A DNA stretch of 64,000 nucleotides from Gammaproteobacteria bacterium (GTDB lineage: Bacteria; Pseudomonadota; Gammaproteobacteria; Eutrophobiales; Eutrophobiaceae), in contig JAURNY010000032.1 of assembly GCA_030829955.1 (NCBI GenBank), forward strand, positions 92,487 through 156,486. Reading direction: 5' to 3'. The notes under the pieces were generated by a model. It ran no database searches and was not told where the DNA came from. It worked only from the letters and a program-made list of their open reading frames with translations. A program made the translations under genes and the position numbers. Position 1 is the stretch's first letter. Every line of letters begins with the position of its first letter. Shown here in pieces: positions 36,804-46,788 of the stretch.

Positions 36804-39305
36804 ATGTTGCGTTTTATCTTTAATTCACTACTCGCATTTTTGGTCCTCGGCATGGTTGTCGTGGTTATTCTGTCTGCCTATGTAGTGCCACAATTGCCAA
36901 ATATAGATACGTTAAGTGATGTAAGGATGCAGGTGCCTTTACGTATATATAGTAAGGACCTCTCGCTTATTGCTGAATTTGGAGAAAAAAGACGGCGCCC
37001 GGTCAAAATTGAAGAAGTAAATCCGCTACTAATAAAGGCATTTCTGGCAGCCGAAGATGATCGCTTTTATATTCATCCAGGTGTGGATTGGCAGGGTCTT
37101 GTACGTGCAGCGTATTCATTATTGAAAACCGGTAGTAAAAAACAGGGTGGTAGTACGATTACCATGCAGGTAGCAAGAAACTTCTTCCTTGGCAGAGAAA
37201 AGACCTATTTAAGAAAACTCAATGAAATCTTTTTGTCGCTAAAAATAGAACGCGAACTAAGCAAGGATGAGATCCTAGAATTATATTTGAACAAGATTTA
37301 CCTAGGACAACGTGCTTATGGTGTTGCGGCAGCAGCCTATGTTTATTACGGCACAGATATTAATTCGCTCTCTTTGCCACAGGTTGCCATGATCGCCGGA
37401 TTACCCAAAGCGCCTTCAACTACAAATCCAATTATCAATCCTGAACGTGCAATTAACAGAAGGAATTATGTGCTAGAGCGAATGCTTATACTCGATTTTA
37501 TTACTAAACAGGAATATGAAGAGGCTAAAGCAATGCCGTCCAGCGCCTCTTTACATTCTGCATTCATCGAAGTTGAGGCGCCTTATGTTGCAGAGATGGT
37601 AAGAAATGATCTGGTTTCTGAACAGGGCGAAGAAGTCTATAACACCGGCTTAATTGTAACTACGACCATCAGGAATAATAATCAAAAGGCAGCTAATTTG
37701 GCTATTAGAAATACGTTATTAGAGTATGACGCACGTCATGGTTACCGTGGTCCGGAACACTCCATCGGTAGTGATGCCAACCCGGATGAACAGAGCAAGA
37801 TTGAATTATTAGATAGCTTTTCTGCGGTAGCCAATCTTTATCCGGCGTTAGTCACAAAAGTTAATGAACAATCTATTTATGCCTATCTTACCGGTATTGG
37901 TGAAGTTGAAATCGATTGGGAAGGACTAAAATGGGCCAGACGATATATAAGCGAAAATAGACGCGGTGACGAACCTAAAAATGCAAATGAGATCTTATCT
38001 AAAGGCGATGTTATACGACTTAAGGAAACAAAAGAAGGCAAGTGGCGCCTGACACAAATTCCGGAAGTTGAGGGCGCGCTGGTATCGCTCACCCCTGAGA
38101 CAGGAGCATTATTAGCGCTTGTTGGTGGTTTTGACTTTTATAAAAATAAATTTAATCGTGCAACACAAGCCAGAAGACAACCGGGGTCAGGCTTCAAACC
38201 TTTTATCTATTCTGCAGGTTTGGCAGCAGGCAAAACTGCGGCAAGTGTTATTAATGATGCACCAATCGTATTTGATGACCTTGGCATTGAAGATGAATGG
38301 CGTCCGGAAAACTACAGTAAAAAGAGTTATGGACCAACACGTTTACGTGAAGCACTAACAAAATCCCGCAATCTGGTATCGATTCGACTACTCCACGAAA
38401 TTGGAATACCGTTTGCTTTAGAACATGTTAAGAAATTCGGTTTCGATACATCCCGACTCGCCGGGAATCTGTCACTGGCTCTGGGAAGTGCTGAATTAAC
38501 CCCCTGGGAACTTATTAGAGGTTATAGCGTATTTGCTAATGGAGGCTATTTAATTGAGCCTTATTATGTCGACGAAATTAAAACTTACATGGATGAATAT
38601 ATCTTTGAACACAAACCATTAACTATGTGTGATACCTGTAACGAGATAGACACTACATCTACTGCACCTGAAGAAACTGCTAATGAGGAAAATATTAGAG
38701 GACTTGATGAGTTCGAATCTAAAATAACAACAGAAGATGTTCAACAGGCTATTACTGAAGATTTAACAAGTGAAGCTGAAGAACCTTTCAATGCCCCCCG
38801 TGTAGTTGATGCGCGTAATATATGGATTATGAATTCAATTACGCGTGATGTAATCAAATTAGGTACCGGCAGACGAGCCTTATCATTGGGTAGAAATGAC
38901 CTTTCAGGAAAGACAGGCACCACTAATGATCTTCACGATGCATGGTTTTCAGGTTTTAATTCAAAAGTTGTAACTGTGTGCTGGGTAGGATTTGACGACT
39001 ATACACCTTTAGGCAGAGGTATAAATGGAGCCGAGACAGGCGCCAGTGCAGCATTACCTATGTGGATTGACTACATGAAAATCGCGTTAGATGGAATGCC
39101 CGAAGCAATTATGAACAGACCTGAAGGTTTGGTGAACGTCAGAATTAACCCAACGACAGGAAATTTGTCTTCGGCATCTGATCCCAATGCCATATTTGAA
39201 GTCTTTAGATCTGAAAATGTACCTGAACAAAGTCAAGATGAAGGCTCTAATGCGATTCTGCTGCAGGATACTCAATCTGACAATGAGCCCTCACAATTAT
39301 TCTAA
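36804..39305 (+). CDS. mrcA: Penicillin-binding protein 1A (bifunctional)
   Basis: 833 residues. An N-terminal anchor helix precedes the glycosyltransferase domain (EDDRFYIHPGVDWQGL, GGSTITMQVARN), an OB-like insert and the transpeptidase domain. The catalytic Ser is in GSGFKPF, SRN at about 520, and KTGTT later. It polymerises and cross-links peptidoglycan at the inner membrane. Between about 600 and 670 lies an acidic insert after a CDTC pair. Divergent from pilM as in related genomes. Confidence 0.96.
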   Translation: MLRFIFNSLLAFLVLGMVVVVILSAYVVPQLPNIDTLSDVRMQVPLRIYSKDLSLIAEFGEKRRRPVKIEEVNPLLIKAFLAAEDDRFYIHPGVDWQGLVRAAYSLLKTGSKKQGGSTITMQVARNFFLGREKTYLRKLNEIFLSLKIERELSKDEILELYLNKIYLGQRAYGVAAAAYVYYGTDINSLSLPQVAMIAGLPKAPSTTNPIINPERAINRRNYVLERMLILDFITKQEYEEAKAMPSSASLHSAFIEVEAPYVAEMVRNDLVSEQGEEVYNTGLIVTTTIRNNNQKAANLAIRNTLLEYDARHGYRGPEHSIGSDANPDEQSKIELLDSFSAVANLYPALVTKVNEQSIYAYLTGIGEVEIDWEGLKWARRYISENRRGDEPKNANEILSKGDVIRLKETKEGKWRLTQIPEVEGALVSLTPETGALLALVGGFDFYKNKFNRATQARRQPGSGFKPFIYSAGLAAGKTAASVINDAPIVFDDLGIEDEWRPENYSKKSYGPTRLREALTKSRNLVSIRLLHEIGIPFALEHVKKFGFDTSRLAGNLSLALGSAELTPWELIRGYSVFANGGYLIEPYYVDEIKTYMDEYIFEHKPLTMCDTCNEIDTTSTAPEETANEENIRGLDEFESKITTEDVQQAITEDLTSEAEEPFNAPRVVDARNIWIMNSITRDVIKLGTGRRALSLGRNDLSGKTGTTNDLHDAWFSGFNSKVVTVCWVGFDDYTPLGRGINGAETGASAALPMWIDYMKIALDGMPEAIMNRPEGLVNVRINPTTGNLSSASDPNAIFEVFRSENVPEQSQDEGSNAILLQDTQSDNEPSQLF

Positions 39306-39320
39306 TTTTTATTTTAGATT

Positions 39321-39929
39321 ATGAACAAACGCATTCGTCAAGAAATTGCGCTTAAAGCGGCAAAGATTCTGTTCGAAAGTGGGCAGGATGATTATCTATA
39401 TGCAAAAAAAAAAGCTGCTGCGCAAGTAGGCATTTTCGATAATAAAGCATTACCAAGTAACATAGAAATCGAATCCGCATTGATTGAATATCAAGTAATA
39501 TTTCATTCAGACAATCACAATTGTAAGCTTAACGAGTTTAGACATATCGCATTTAAAGCAATGCATTTATTTAGAAAGTTTGAACCACTATTATCTGGGT
39601 CTGTACTAAATGGCACAACACATAAACACTCAGAAGTTATAATCCACTTGTTCGAAGACTCTCCGGAACTCATTGGCTTATTGCTAGAACAACAACAAAT
39701 TCCTTATCGTATTTGCGAACGCCGATTACAGTTTAAAAAACATTCGCCGGGATATTTTACTGCCTACTCCTTTCTTGCCGGTAATATTGTAATTGTTGCT
39801 ATTATTTTGCCATTTGATTCAAGAAGACATTCACCGCTTGATCATGTCACTGGAAAACCAATGCAACGGGCAACGATAAACCAACTTGAAAAATTGATTG
39901 ATAATCAAACTCTGTCGGTCATTATTTAA
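39321..39929 (+). CDS. Hypothetical protein, possibly nucleotidyltransferase-like
   Basis: 202 residues, soluble. The first ~50 residues are a helical segment (RQEIALKAAKILFESGQDDY). The middle, GSVLNGTTHKHSEVIIHLFEDS, has the spacing of a minimal nucleotidyltransferase hairpin, though the usual second Asp is not clear. The C-terminus, with LPFDSRRHSPLDHVTGKPMQRA, looks conserved. I do not recognise a characterised member. It is 15 bases after mrcA and 12 bases before priA, so it is likely part of that transcript. Confidence 0.75.
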   Translation: MNKRIRQEIALKAAKILFESGQDDYLYAKKKAAAQVGIFDNKALPSNIEIESALIEYQVIFHSDNHNCKLNEFRHIAFKAMHLFRKFEPLLSGSVLNGTTHKHSEVIIHLFEDSPELIGLLLEQQQIPYRICERRLQFKKHSPGYFTAYSFLAGNIVIVAIILPFDSRRHSPLDHVTGKPMQRATINQLEKLIDNQTLSVII

Positions 39930-39941
39930 CAACGACACACT

Positions 39942-42137
39942 ATGACCGAAATTATATATCGAATCGCACTGGATACACCTTTGCGCAACCTTTTTGACTA
40001 TTTGCCATCCACAAAAGAACAGATAATAAATATAGGCAGCAGAGTAACTGTCCCGTTTGGCAAAAGAAAAGAAGTCATTGGTATCGTGCTTGAAATTAGC
40101 AAGCATAGTGAATTAGGGATTGATAAATTAAAAAGGGTTACGAGCATAATTGATAACCAGCCAATTCTTGATTCAAACTTATTGAAATTGATTAACTGGA
40201 GTAGTCGCTACTATCACCACCCTATTGGTGAAGTTGTATTTAGTGCATTACCTGTCTGGTTTAGACAAGGGAAGCCTCTGGATAAACTTTACGATAAATA
40301 TTGGGCAATCACAGATGCCGGATTGAATATTGATTGCAATGATTTAATCCGCTCACCAAAACAGGCTCAATTACTAAACTTTTTTCAACAACATAAACAT
40401 CTTCAGGAAGATGATCTGCTTTCAAAATTTCCACGGTGTAAAACAGTTTTAAAAAAACTCGTTGATAAAAAATGGATCATGTCAGGCAATGCAAAAGAAA
40501 ACATTAACACCCTGCATATTGCTAATCGCACAAATGAACCAAACAAACATCAACGTGAAGCTAATGAACTAATCATTAGTCAACTCGACCAACACCATAT
40601 TTATTTATTAGATGGTTTAACAGGTAGTGGTAAAACTGAAGTTTATCTCACAATCATGGAAGAAACCCTGAAAAAGGAAAAACAATGCCTAATCTTATTA
40701 CCGGAGATTGGACTCACTCCACAAGTTGTACAACGATTTAACAAACGTTTTAAATGTCATATCGTTGTACAACATTCAGGTCTGTCTGATAAAGAAAGGG
40801 GGCGTGCCTGGCTTGATGCGGCTAGTGGAAAAGCACAAATTATTCTGGGAACTCGATCAGCCGTCTGGATGCCGCTGAAGAACCCGGGTTTGTTTATTAT
40901 TGATGAAGAACATGATCTTTCTTACAAGCAGCAGGATGGGTTACGTTATTCTGCAAGAGACATATTAGTAAGAAGAGCACAACAGGAAGCCCTGTCTATT
41001 ATTCTTGGCACAGCAACACCTTCACTTGAATCATTCAATAATGTTCAGCTAAAACGTTATCAGCATTTAATATTGCCCGAACGAGCTGGAGAATCAACAA
41101 TGCCGACTTATCATCTAAGTGATATAAAAGGCAAAAAAATGCATGGTGCAATATCGCAAGCCTTGATTGATGAGATGACTCTGCATCTGGAGAATAACAA
41201 GCAAGTCTTACTATTTTTAAACCGTCGCGGCTATGCGAATCAGCTATTTTGTCATGCGTGCGGAATGGTTGCCCAATGCGAACGATGTGAAACTCCATAC
41301 ACATTTCATAAGAGCAGGAACAAACTCATTTGTCATCATTGCGATGGCCAACGACCACGACCAATAAACTGTAATCACTGTCATGAAGAACTGCTGTTAA
41401 TAGGGCATGGAACAGAGCGAATTGAAGAAACGCTTAAAACACATTTTCCGGAAAAAAAGATTGTCCGGATAGATCGTGATACCACTCGCAGGAAAGATGC
41501 ATTTGAACATTACTTAAATGATATCCAGTCTGGACAATCACAAATTTTATTAGGCACACAGATGCTGGCAAAAGGCCACCATTTTCCAAATGTTACTCTA
41601 ACAGCAATCATTGATACTGATAGATGTCTATTTTCAACTGACTTTCGGGCAAGTGAACGTTTGGCACAATTATTTATTCAGGTGAGTGGGCGAGCAGGTA
41701 GAGGTAAACACCCCGGCAAGGTATTTGTTCAAACGCATTATCCTGAGCATGAATTATTTCAAACCCTTATACATCAGGGTTATCGTGCATATGCTAAAAA
41801 ATTACTGGCTGAGAGAAAACTTGCTGGCTTACCGCCTTATCAATACATGGCCTTGCTAAGAGCAGAAGATAATCAATCAGAGCAATGCCGATTATTTCTA
41901 TTAAAAGCACGTGAATTATTCATGCAGCTGAATCAAAAAAATCTAAGCTGTTTTGGGCCACTTCCCTCAATGATAGAAAAGCGTAGCGGTCGTTATCGCT
42001 GGCAATTAATTATAGAATCCGATTCAAGAAATAATTTGCATAAACATCTGAATGAATGGCTGATGCAACTCAATATGATTAAACTGTCTAAAAAAGTACG
42101 ATGGTCGCTGGATATTGACCCTCAAGACATGGCATAA
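39942..42137 (+). CDS. priA: Primosomal replication protein N' (PriA helicase)
   Basis: 731 residues. The N-terminal DNA-binding domain is followed by Walker A GLTGSGKTEVYL, DEEH, and the eight-Cys zinc module (CHACG, CERC, CHHC, CNHC) inserted between helicase lobes, with QVSGRAGRGKHPG as motif VI. PriA restarts stalled replication forks. Length and motifs are complete. Confidence 0.97.
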   Translation: MTEIIYRIALDTPLRNLFDYLPSTKEQIINIGSRVTVPFGKRKEVIGIVLEISKHSELGIDKLKRVTSIIDNQPILDSNLLKLINWSSRYYHHPIGEVVFSALPVWFRQGKPLDKLYDKYWAITDAGLNIDCNDLIRSPKQAQLLNFFQQHKHLQEDDLLSKFPRCKTVLKKLVDKKWIMSGNAKENINTLHIANRTNEPNKHQREANELIISQLDQHHIYLLDGLTGSGKTEVYLTIMEETLKKEKQCLILLPEIGLTPQVVQRFNKRFKCHIVVQHSGLSDKERGRAWLDAASGKAQIILGTRSAVWMPLKNPGLFIIDEEHDLSYKQQDGLRYSARDILVRRAQQEALSIILGTATPSLESFNNVQLKRYQHLILPERAGESTMPTYHLSDIKGKKMHGAISQALIDEMTLHLENNKQVLLFLNRRGYANQLFCHACGMVAQCERCETPYTFHKSRNKLICHHCDGQRPRPINCNHCHEELLLIGHGTERIEETLKTHFPEKKIVRIDRDTTRRKDAFEHYLNDIQSGQSQILLGTQMLAKGHHFPNVTLTAIIDTDRCLFSTDFRASERLAQLFIQVSGRAGRGKHPGKVFVQTHYPEHELFQTLIHQGYRAYAKKLLAERKLAGLPPYQYMALLRAEDNQSEQCRLFLLKARELFMQLNQKNLSCFGPLPSMIEKRSGRYRWQLIIESDSRNNLHKHLNEWLMQLNMIKLSKKVRWSLDIDPQDMA

Positions 42138-42141
42138 CAAT

Positions 42142-42783
42142 ATGAAAAAACTCTTATTTACAACAGTACTAATATTACTTTTTGTTGGTTTGACCCAAGC
42201 TGAAGACTGGCCAGTTAAAATTACTCAAGAGCTTGCCTATCTGGATGTAGTGCATAATGGTCAAACGGTGCGTATTCAACGTAAACAATCTGCATCAAGT
42301 ACGGTCAATCCTGACTATGCAAAGACATCCAGACCGTGCCCACCTTTCTGTATTCAACCAATAAAGCTTGCTGAGAATGTCGAAACAGTAGGAGAACTAG
42401 AAGTAATTAATTATTTAAGAGAGGTTTCCGCCGGCAATAAATCAATACTCGTCATTGATTCGCGCACACCTGACTGGGTAAGTAAAGGTTCAATACCCGG
42501 TAGCGTAAATATTCCCTGGACCAAACTAAAGCCGGATGCCGGGGCAGACCCATTTACCATATCAGATATTTTACAGAATCAATTCGGTGTAATCAGTCTG
42601 GAAGGTTTGTGGGATTTTACCAATGCCAAGACATTAGTTTTATTTTGCAATGGCATGTGGTGCGGACAATCACCAAGCAATATTCAAACCTTGTTAAGAT
42701 ATGGCTATCCGGCGAATAAATTAAAATGGTATAGAGGTGGAATGCAAGATTGGGAAAACCTTGGTTTGACAATTGTTAAATAA
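42142..42783 (+). CDS. Exported rhodanese-like protein
   Basis: 213 residues from the ATG at 42142; the frame opens 27 bases earlier inside priA, but the later ATG gives a clean signal peptide (cleavage near TQA). The mature part has an N-terminal extension with SRPCPPFCIQP and a rhodanese domain. The active-site loop is FCNGMWCGQSP, with catalytic Cys and a second Cys four residues later. Such periplasmic rhodaneses occur with sulfur or c-type cytochrome metabolism; the substrate is unknown. Confidence 0.88.
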   Translation: MKKLLFTTVLILLFVGLTQAEDWPVKITQELAYLDVVHNGQTVRIQRKQSASSTVNPDYAKTSRPCPPFCIQPIKLAENVETVGELEVINYLREVSAGNKSILVIDSRTPDWVSKGSIPGSVNIPWTKLKPDAGADPFTISDILQNQFGVISLEGLWDFTNAKTLVLFCNGMWCGQSPSNIQTLLRYGYPANKLKWYRGGMQDWENLGLTIVK

Positions 42784-42841
42784 TTGCACTTCTGTTGCTT
42801 TTACAAAACGCATAGAATGTCGGCTTTTTTGAGGCATTGCA

Positions 42842-44587
42842 TTGAAAGATATAATTAAAAACCTTGTTGGAGACGCGCTGGAGAAGGTTGCCGGTAGTCA
42901 CCATTTTGTCCTGCCTGAAAGTTATGCAATCCAGATTGAACAAACACGTGATGCTTCTCATGGCGATTACGCGTGCAATATTGCAATGGTACTTTCAAAA
43001 CAGGTTGGCATGAAACCACGCGATCTTGCTAATTTAATCAAAGATGCTACTACTGACAATGAATATATTCTCAAAATAGAACTAGCTGGTCCTGGTTTCA
43101 TTAATTTCTTTATTGATGCCACAGCCTATCACTCGATCATTCCGGAAATCTTTGAACAAGGTCATGACTTTGGTCGTTCTACATCAGAAGAACACCAAAA
43201 AGTTTTACTGGAATTTGTCTCGGCAAATCCAACAGGGCCTTTACACATAGGTCATGGACGTGGCGCTGCATACGGCGCAACGGTTGCTAATCTACTTCGT
43301 TTTGCCGGTTTCGACGTCACCTGTGAATATTATATCAATGACGCTGGCAGACAGATGGACATACTCGCAGCGAGTATCTGGTTACGTTATCAACAGGTTT
43401 TTAATAATGCTTTATCGTTTCCGGATAATGCCTATCAGGGCGATTATATTAAATTACTTGTTAATAACATCGTTGAGTCTCATGGCGATCAATATACATA
43501 TGATCTGGATGCAATTAACGAAGCTATGGCTGATGATGATGCAGAACGACGTCTGGATTCTATTATTCGCATATGTAAGGAAGCGCTCGGTAAGGATTGT
43601 TATCAACTTTTCTTTAAAGCTGGTCTTGATTCCATTCTCCAGGGAATCAGGGAAGATCTAGAAGAGTTCGGTGTTTGTTTTGAGAACTGGTTTTCAGAAC
43701 AATCTCTGGTTGATGATCATACTGTCGATGCCTGTCTAGAAAAGCTTGAAGAAGAAAAATGGATACTGGAAAAAGAAGGCGCCAAGTGGTTTGCCTCAAG
43801 CCGACTTGGCGACGAGAAAGATCGTGTATTAATTAGAGAAAATGGTCAGGCAACCTACTTTGCTTCAGACATTGCTTACCATAAAAATAAATTTGATCGT
43901 GGCTTTGATAAAGTAATTAATATCTGGGGAGCTGATCATCATGGTTATATTGCCCGTGTAAAAGCGGCCATAACAGCGCTGAATTATGATGCTGGCAAAC
44001 TGGAAATCCTACTAGTTCAGTTTGCCACCTTGTATCGAGGCAAGGAAAAATTACAGATGTCCACTCGTTCCGGCGAATTCATCACGCTTAATGAATTGCA
44101 ACAAGAGGTTGGTAAGGATGCCGCCCGTTTTTTTTATATCCTGAGAAAAAGTGAGCAACATCTAGATTTTGATCTGGAACTGGCCAAGTCTGAATCTAAC
44201 GATAATCCTGTCTATTATATTCAATACGCCCATGCGAGAATTTGTAGTGTATTTCGTCAATTATCTGAAAAGGGTTTTATATATGATCGCAAAGATGGAC
44301 TGAATAGTCTGTCAAACTTGACTGAACCACATGAGATGAAATTATTGGCAACATTAACACGGTTCAGGGATGTAATTAATAGTGCAGCATTAAATTATGA
44401 GCCACACCAACTCGCATATTATCTGCGAGATTTGGCAAATGATTTCCATGGGTATTACAATGCGTCACAGTTTATTGTTGATGATACAGTCATTCGAAAT
44501 GCAAGAATGACGCTTATTGATGCCTGTAAGCAGGTATTATTAAATGGCTTGAGTTTATTAGGCGTATCAGCTCCTGAAAAAATGTAA
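42842..44587 (+). CDS. argS: Arginyl-tRNA synthetase
   Basis: 581 residues. N-terminal Add1 domain, the class I HIGH motif in PTGPLHIGHGRGA, the KMSKS-equivalent QMSTRSG, and a C-terminal DALR anticodon domain ending LNGLSLLGVSAPEKM. The start is a TTG. The stop shares one base with the ATG of the SPOR gene, as in many gammaproteobacteria where argS precedes an FtsN-like gene. Confidence 0.97.
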   Translation: MKDIIKNLVGDALEKVAGSHHFVLPESYAIQIEQTRDASHGDYACNIAMVLSKQVGMKPRDLANLIKDATTDNEYILKIELAGPGFINFFIDATAYHSIIPEIFEQGHDFGRSTSEEHQKVLLEFVSANPTGPLHIGHGRGAAYGATVANLLRFAGFDVTCEYYINDAGRQMDILAASIWLRYQQVFNNALSFPDNAYQGDYIKLLVNNIVESHGDQYTYDLDAINEAMADDDAERRLDSIIRICKEALGKDCYQLFFKAGLDSILQGIREDLEEFGVCFENWFSEQSLVDDHTVDACLEKLEEEKWILEKEGAKWFASSRLGDEKDRVLIRENGQATYFASDIAYHKNKFDRGFDKVINIWGADHHGYIARVKAAITALNYDAGKLEILLVQFATLYRGKEKLQMSTRSGEFITLNELQQEVGKDAARFFYILRKSEQHLDFDLELAKSESNDNPVYYIQYAHARICSVFRQLSEKGFIYDRKDGLNSLSNLTEPHEMKLLATLTRFRDVINSAALNYEPHQLAYYLRDLANDFHGYYNASQFIVDDTVIRNARMTLIDACKQVLLNGLSLLGVSAPEKM

Positions 44588-45177
44588 TGTCCAGAGATTA
44601 TAAAAATATCAAGCAGAAAAAGCGTGAACCTGTCGCTAATCGCTTTAGTCATATCTTATCTTTTATAACTGGTCTGACTCTGGGCTTATTTATTGCCGTA
44701 ATTATATATTTTCAAAAAGCCGGTGAAACCGTCGAAAAAAATAATGTGTTACTTAGTAAAACCATTGAAATGAACACATCTATCACAAAGACAGAAACCA
44801 GCGAAGAAAATGCTAACCTGCCCGAACCCACCTTTGATTTTTATACAATACTTCCAAATAAAGAGATCAATATTTCTGAGTGGGAGTCAGTAGAAGAAGA
44901 TTCGCCGGTATTACCTGCACCTAATCAACCCTCAATGCTCGTATTACAGGTTGGTTCATTCACTGAATTTAATAAGGCAGACGAAATTAGAGCCAAACTG
45001 GCATTATTGGGAATCAATGCAGATATACAACGCGTTGTTATCAACGGCCAGGATATTCGACATCGTGTACGTATCGGTCCTTATGAAAATTCTGATCAGT
45101 TACAACAGGCAAAAAACCGATTGCTAGAAAATGATCTGGATTTCATGCTGCTGAAACTTAAAATGGAAGATATCTAG
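44587..45177 (+). CDS. SPOR-domain protein, FtsN-like
   Basis: 196 residues. A basic cytoplasmic tail is followed by one membrane helix (about 20-40), a flexible periplasmic linker and a C-terminal SPOR domain (about 115-190) beginning VLQVGSFTEFNKAD. Topology and place after argS match FtsN-like division proteins, though it is shorter than E. coli FtsN (319). It overlaps the argS stop by one base. A septal peptidoglycan role is inferred. Confidence 0.85.
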   Translation: MSRDYKNIKQKKREPVANRFSHILSFITGLTLGLFIAVIIYFQKAGETVEKNNVLLSKTIEMNTSITKTETSEENANLPEPTFDFYTILPNKEINISEWESVEEDSPVLPAPNQPSMLVLQVGSFTEFNKADEIRAKLALLGINADIQRVVINGQDIRHRVRIGPYENSDQLQQAKNRLLENDLDFMLLKLKMEDI

Positions 45178-45448
45178 TCAAAGTACTCCATCACAACCCC
45201 TGATATATCTTATAAAAATTCCTAAATTTAATAGTTTGATAAATTAACTATTTCTCAAAATAGCAAACAGGAAAAAATTATGTAAATTTCGTGGCTAAGA
45301 CACGTTTTTCGTGTAATATTTCTTCATTGTTAGAATAATTTATTCGCTCAAAAAGCTGATGAATGATTTAGATTAAAATAAAAATCTAAATCTTGTTGCA
45401 ATGTATTGTTTACGTACTCAAATCAGACCAAACTAGGTGACGAAATAA
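45178..45448 (+). promoter_or_regulatory. Spacer before the response regulator, with a long AT-rich hairpin
   Basis: 271 bases without a gene. A perfect 10-bp stem, GATTTAGATT / AATCTAAATC, lies at 45365-45392 with an 8-base loop, about 57 bases before the response-regulator ATG. A smaller ACACG-TTTTT-CGTGT hairpin lies at 45300-45314. AGGTGA 8 bases before the ATG at 45449 is a good ribosome-binding site. The promoter is presumably here. Confidence 0.45.
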
Positions 45449-45838
45449 ATGGATACAGAGTTACCGGACGTTGTCGTTGTCGATGATAACGCTGTTATGC
45501 TGAAATATTTTGAGCACGCAACTAAAAATCTTGCACTGGAACTACACATGTTCAAATCTGCAAATGCGGTATTGCCTTTTCTCATGGAAAACAAACCGCA
45601 ATTACTTTTTCTTGATATCATCATGCCGGAAAAAGATGGTCTGACTTTACTGCAAGAATTACGAAGAATTCCTCTCCATCTTGATACACTCGTTATCATG
45701 ATTACATCCAAGGATTATGTGCAGGATAGAACGGTAGCCAAAAAATTAGGCGCAGTGGAATTTTTAACCAAGCCTATGCCAATGGTAGCAATTACCGATA
45801 TAATATTGAAATACATAAATAAAGATAATCCTTACTAA
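45449..45838 (+). CDS. Single-domain response regulator
   Basis: 129 residues, a lone receiver domain with no output domain. The acidic pair is in VVVDDNAV, the phospho-acceptor Asp in LLFLDIIMPEKDG, the switch Ser/Thr in VIMITSKD and the conserved Lys in FLTKPMP. No histidine kinase is in the window. It is 18 bases upstream of a metallo-hydrolase gene on the same strand, suggesting a two-gene signalling unit. Confidence 0.92.
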   Translation: MDTELPDVVVVDDNAVMLKYFEHATKNLALELHMFKSANAVLPFLMENKPQLLFLDIIMPEKDGLTLLQELRRIPLHLDTLVIMITSKDYVQDRTVAKKLGAVEFLTKPMPMVAITDIILKYINKDNPY

Positions 45839-45856
45839 ATCATATAAACTAGATTG

Positions 45857-46768
45857 ATGGCAAAATCGTATCTCCACTTTTGGGGTGTGCGGGGTTCCCA
45901 TGCCTCACCCTTCGATTCCCATCTGCAGGTTGGTGGCAATACGTCCTGTGTGGAGATCAATGTCAATGGTCACATTCTTATATGTGATGCTGGTACAGGC
46001 ATTATTACTTTGGGCAACAAACTGGCCGCACAACAAAATATCAAGGAAGTTACTGTCATCCTGACACACTATCACTGGGACCATATTTGCGGATTACCTT
46101 TCTTTGAACCGGCATTTATTCCGGGCTGGAAAATTAATTTCTATGGGCCCGGTGAATCTATTCAGGAAATGAAACAAAATCTGGATTCACAAATGCAGGC
46201 ACCATACTTTCCGATCAATACTGAAAACTGGATGGCAAATATTAATTACATACCTCCAAGCACAAAAAAAATTCGCGTGGGTGATATGGTTGTAAAGCAT
46301 CATTGTGTCCATCACCCGGGTATTACCTATGGCTATACTGTTGATACCGGTAAACAGAAAATTATTTATGTCTCGGATAATGAATGCCAGTTTCTTGATA
46401 AATCTATCAAGATGAAAATGACCGAGTTTAGCGAAGAAGAACAGACTTTTTTAAAGGAAATAAATCGTGGAGAATATGAATATGAACTAAAGAGTATCAA
46501 AGATGCTGATATTCTTATTCATGATTCACAATATACGCCGGAAGATTACGAGATCAAGCGTGGCTGGGGGCACTCCTGCTATGTTGATGTTGTAAATAGT
46601 TCTATTGATGCCGGTGTTAAACAACTCTATCTCTTTCATCATGATCCTAGCAACGATGATAGTGCGATTGAGGAAATCCACGAAAAATCCATCAATATCA
46701 TCCAGTCCAGAAACTCGTCATTGAAATGTTTTATTGCCAGAGAAGGATTGGAAGTCGAACTGAATTAA
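45857..46768 (+). CDS. Metallo-beta-lactamase fold hydrolase, phosphodiesterase-like
   Basis: 303 residues. The metal site HYHWDH is complete, with later histidines in VHHPG and the Asp in YVSDNE. The start WGVRGSHASPFDSHLQVGGNTSC is typical of an MBL subfamily related to RNase Z and cyclic-nucleotide phosphodiesterases. An upstream TTG opens the frame at 45854, but the ATG at 45857 is more likely. It follows a single-domain response regulator by 18 bases. Substrate unknown; a nucleotide phosphodiester is a reasonable guess. Confidence 0.85.
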   Translation: MAKSYLHFWGVRGSHASPFDSHLQVGGNTSCVEINVNGHILICDAGTGIITLGNKLAAQQNIKEVTVILTHYHWDHICGLPFFEPAFIPGWKINFYGPGESIQEMKQNLDSQMQAPYFPINTENWMANINYIPPSTKKIRVGDMVVKHHCVHHPGITYGYTVDTGKQKIIYVSDNECQFLDKSIKMKMTEFSEEEQTFLKEINRGEYEYELKSIKDADILIHDSQYTPEDYEIKRGWGHSCYVDVVNSSIDAGVKQLYLFHHDPSNDDSAIEEIHEKSINIIQSRNSSLKCFIAREGLEVELN

Positions 46769-46788
46769 GTATTACTGTGTTATATTTT

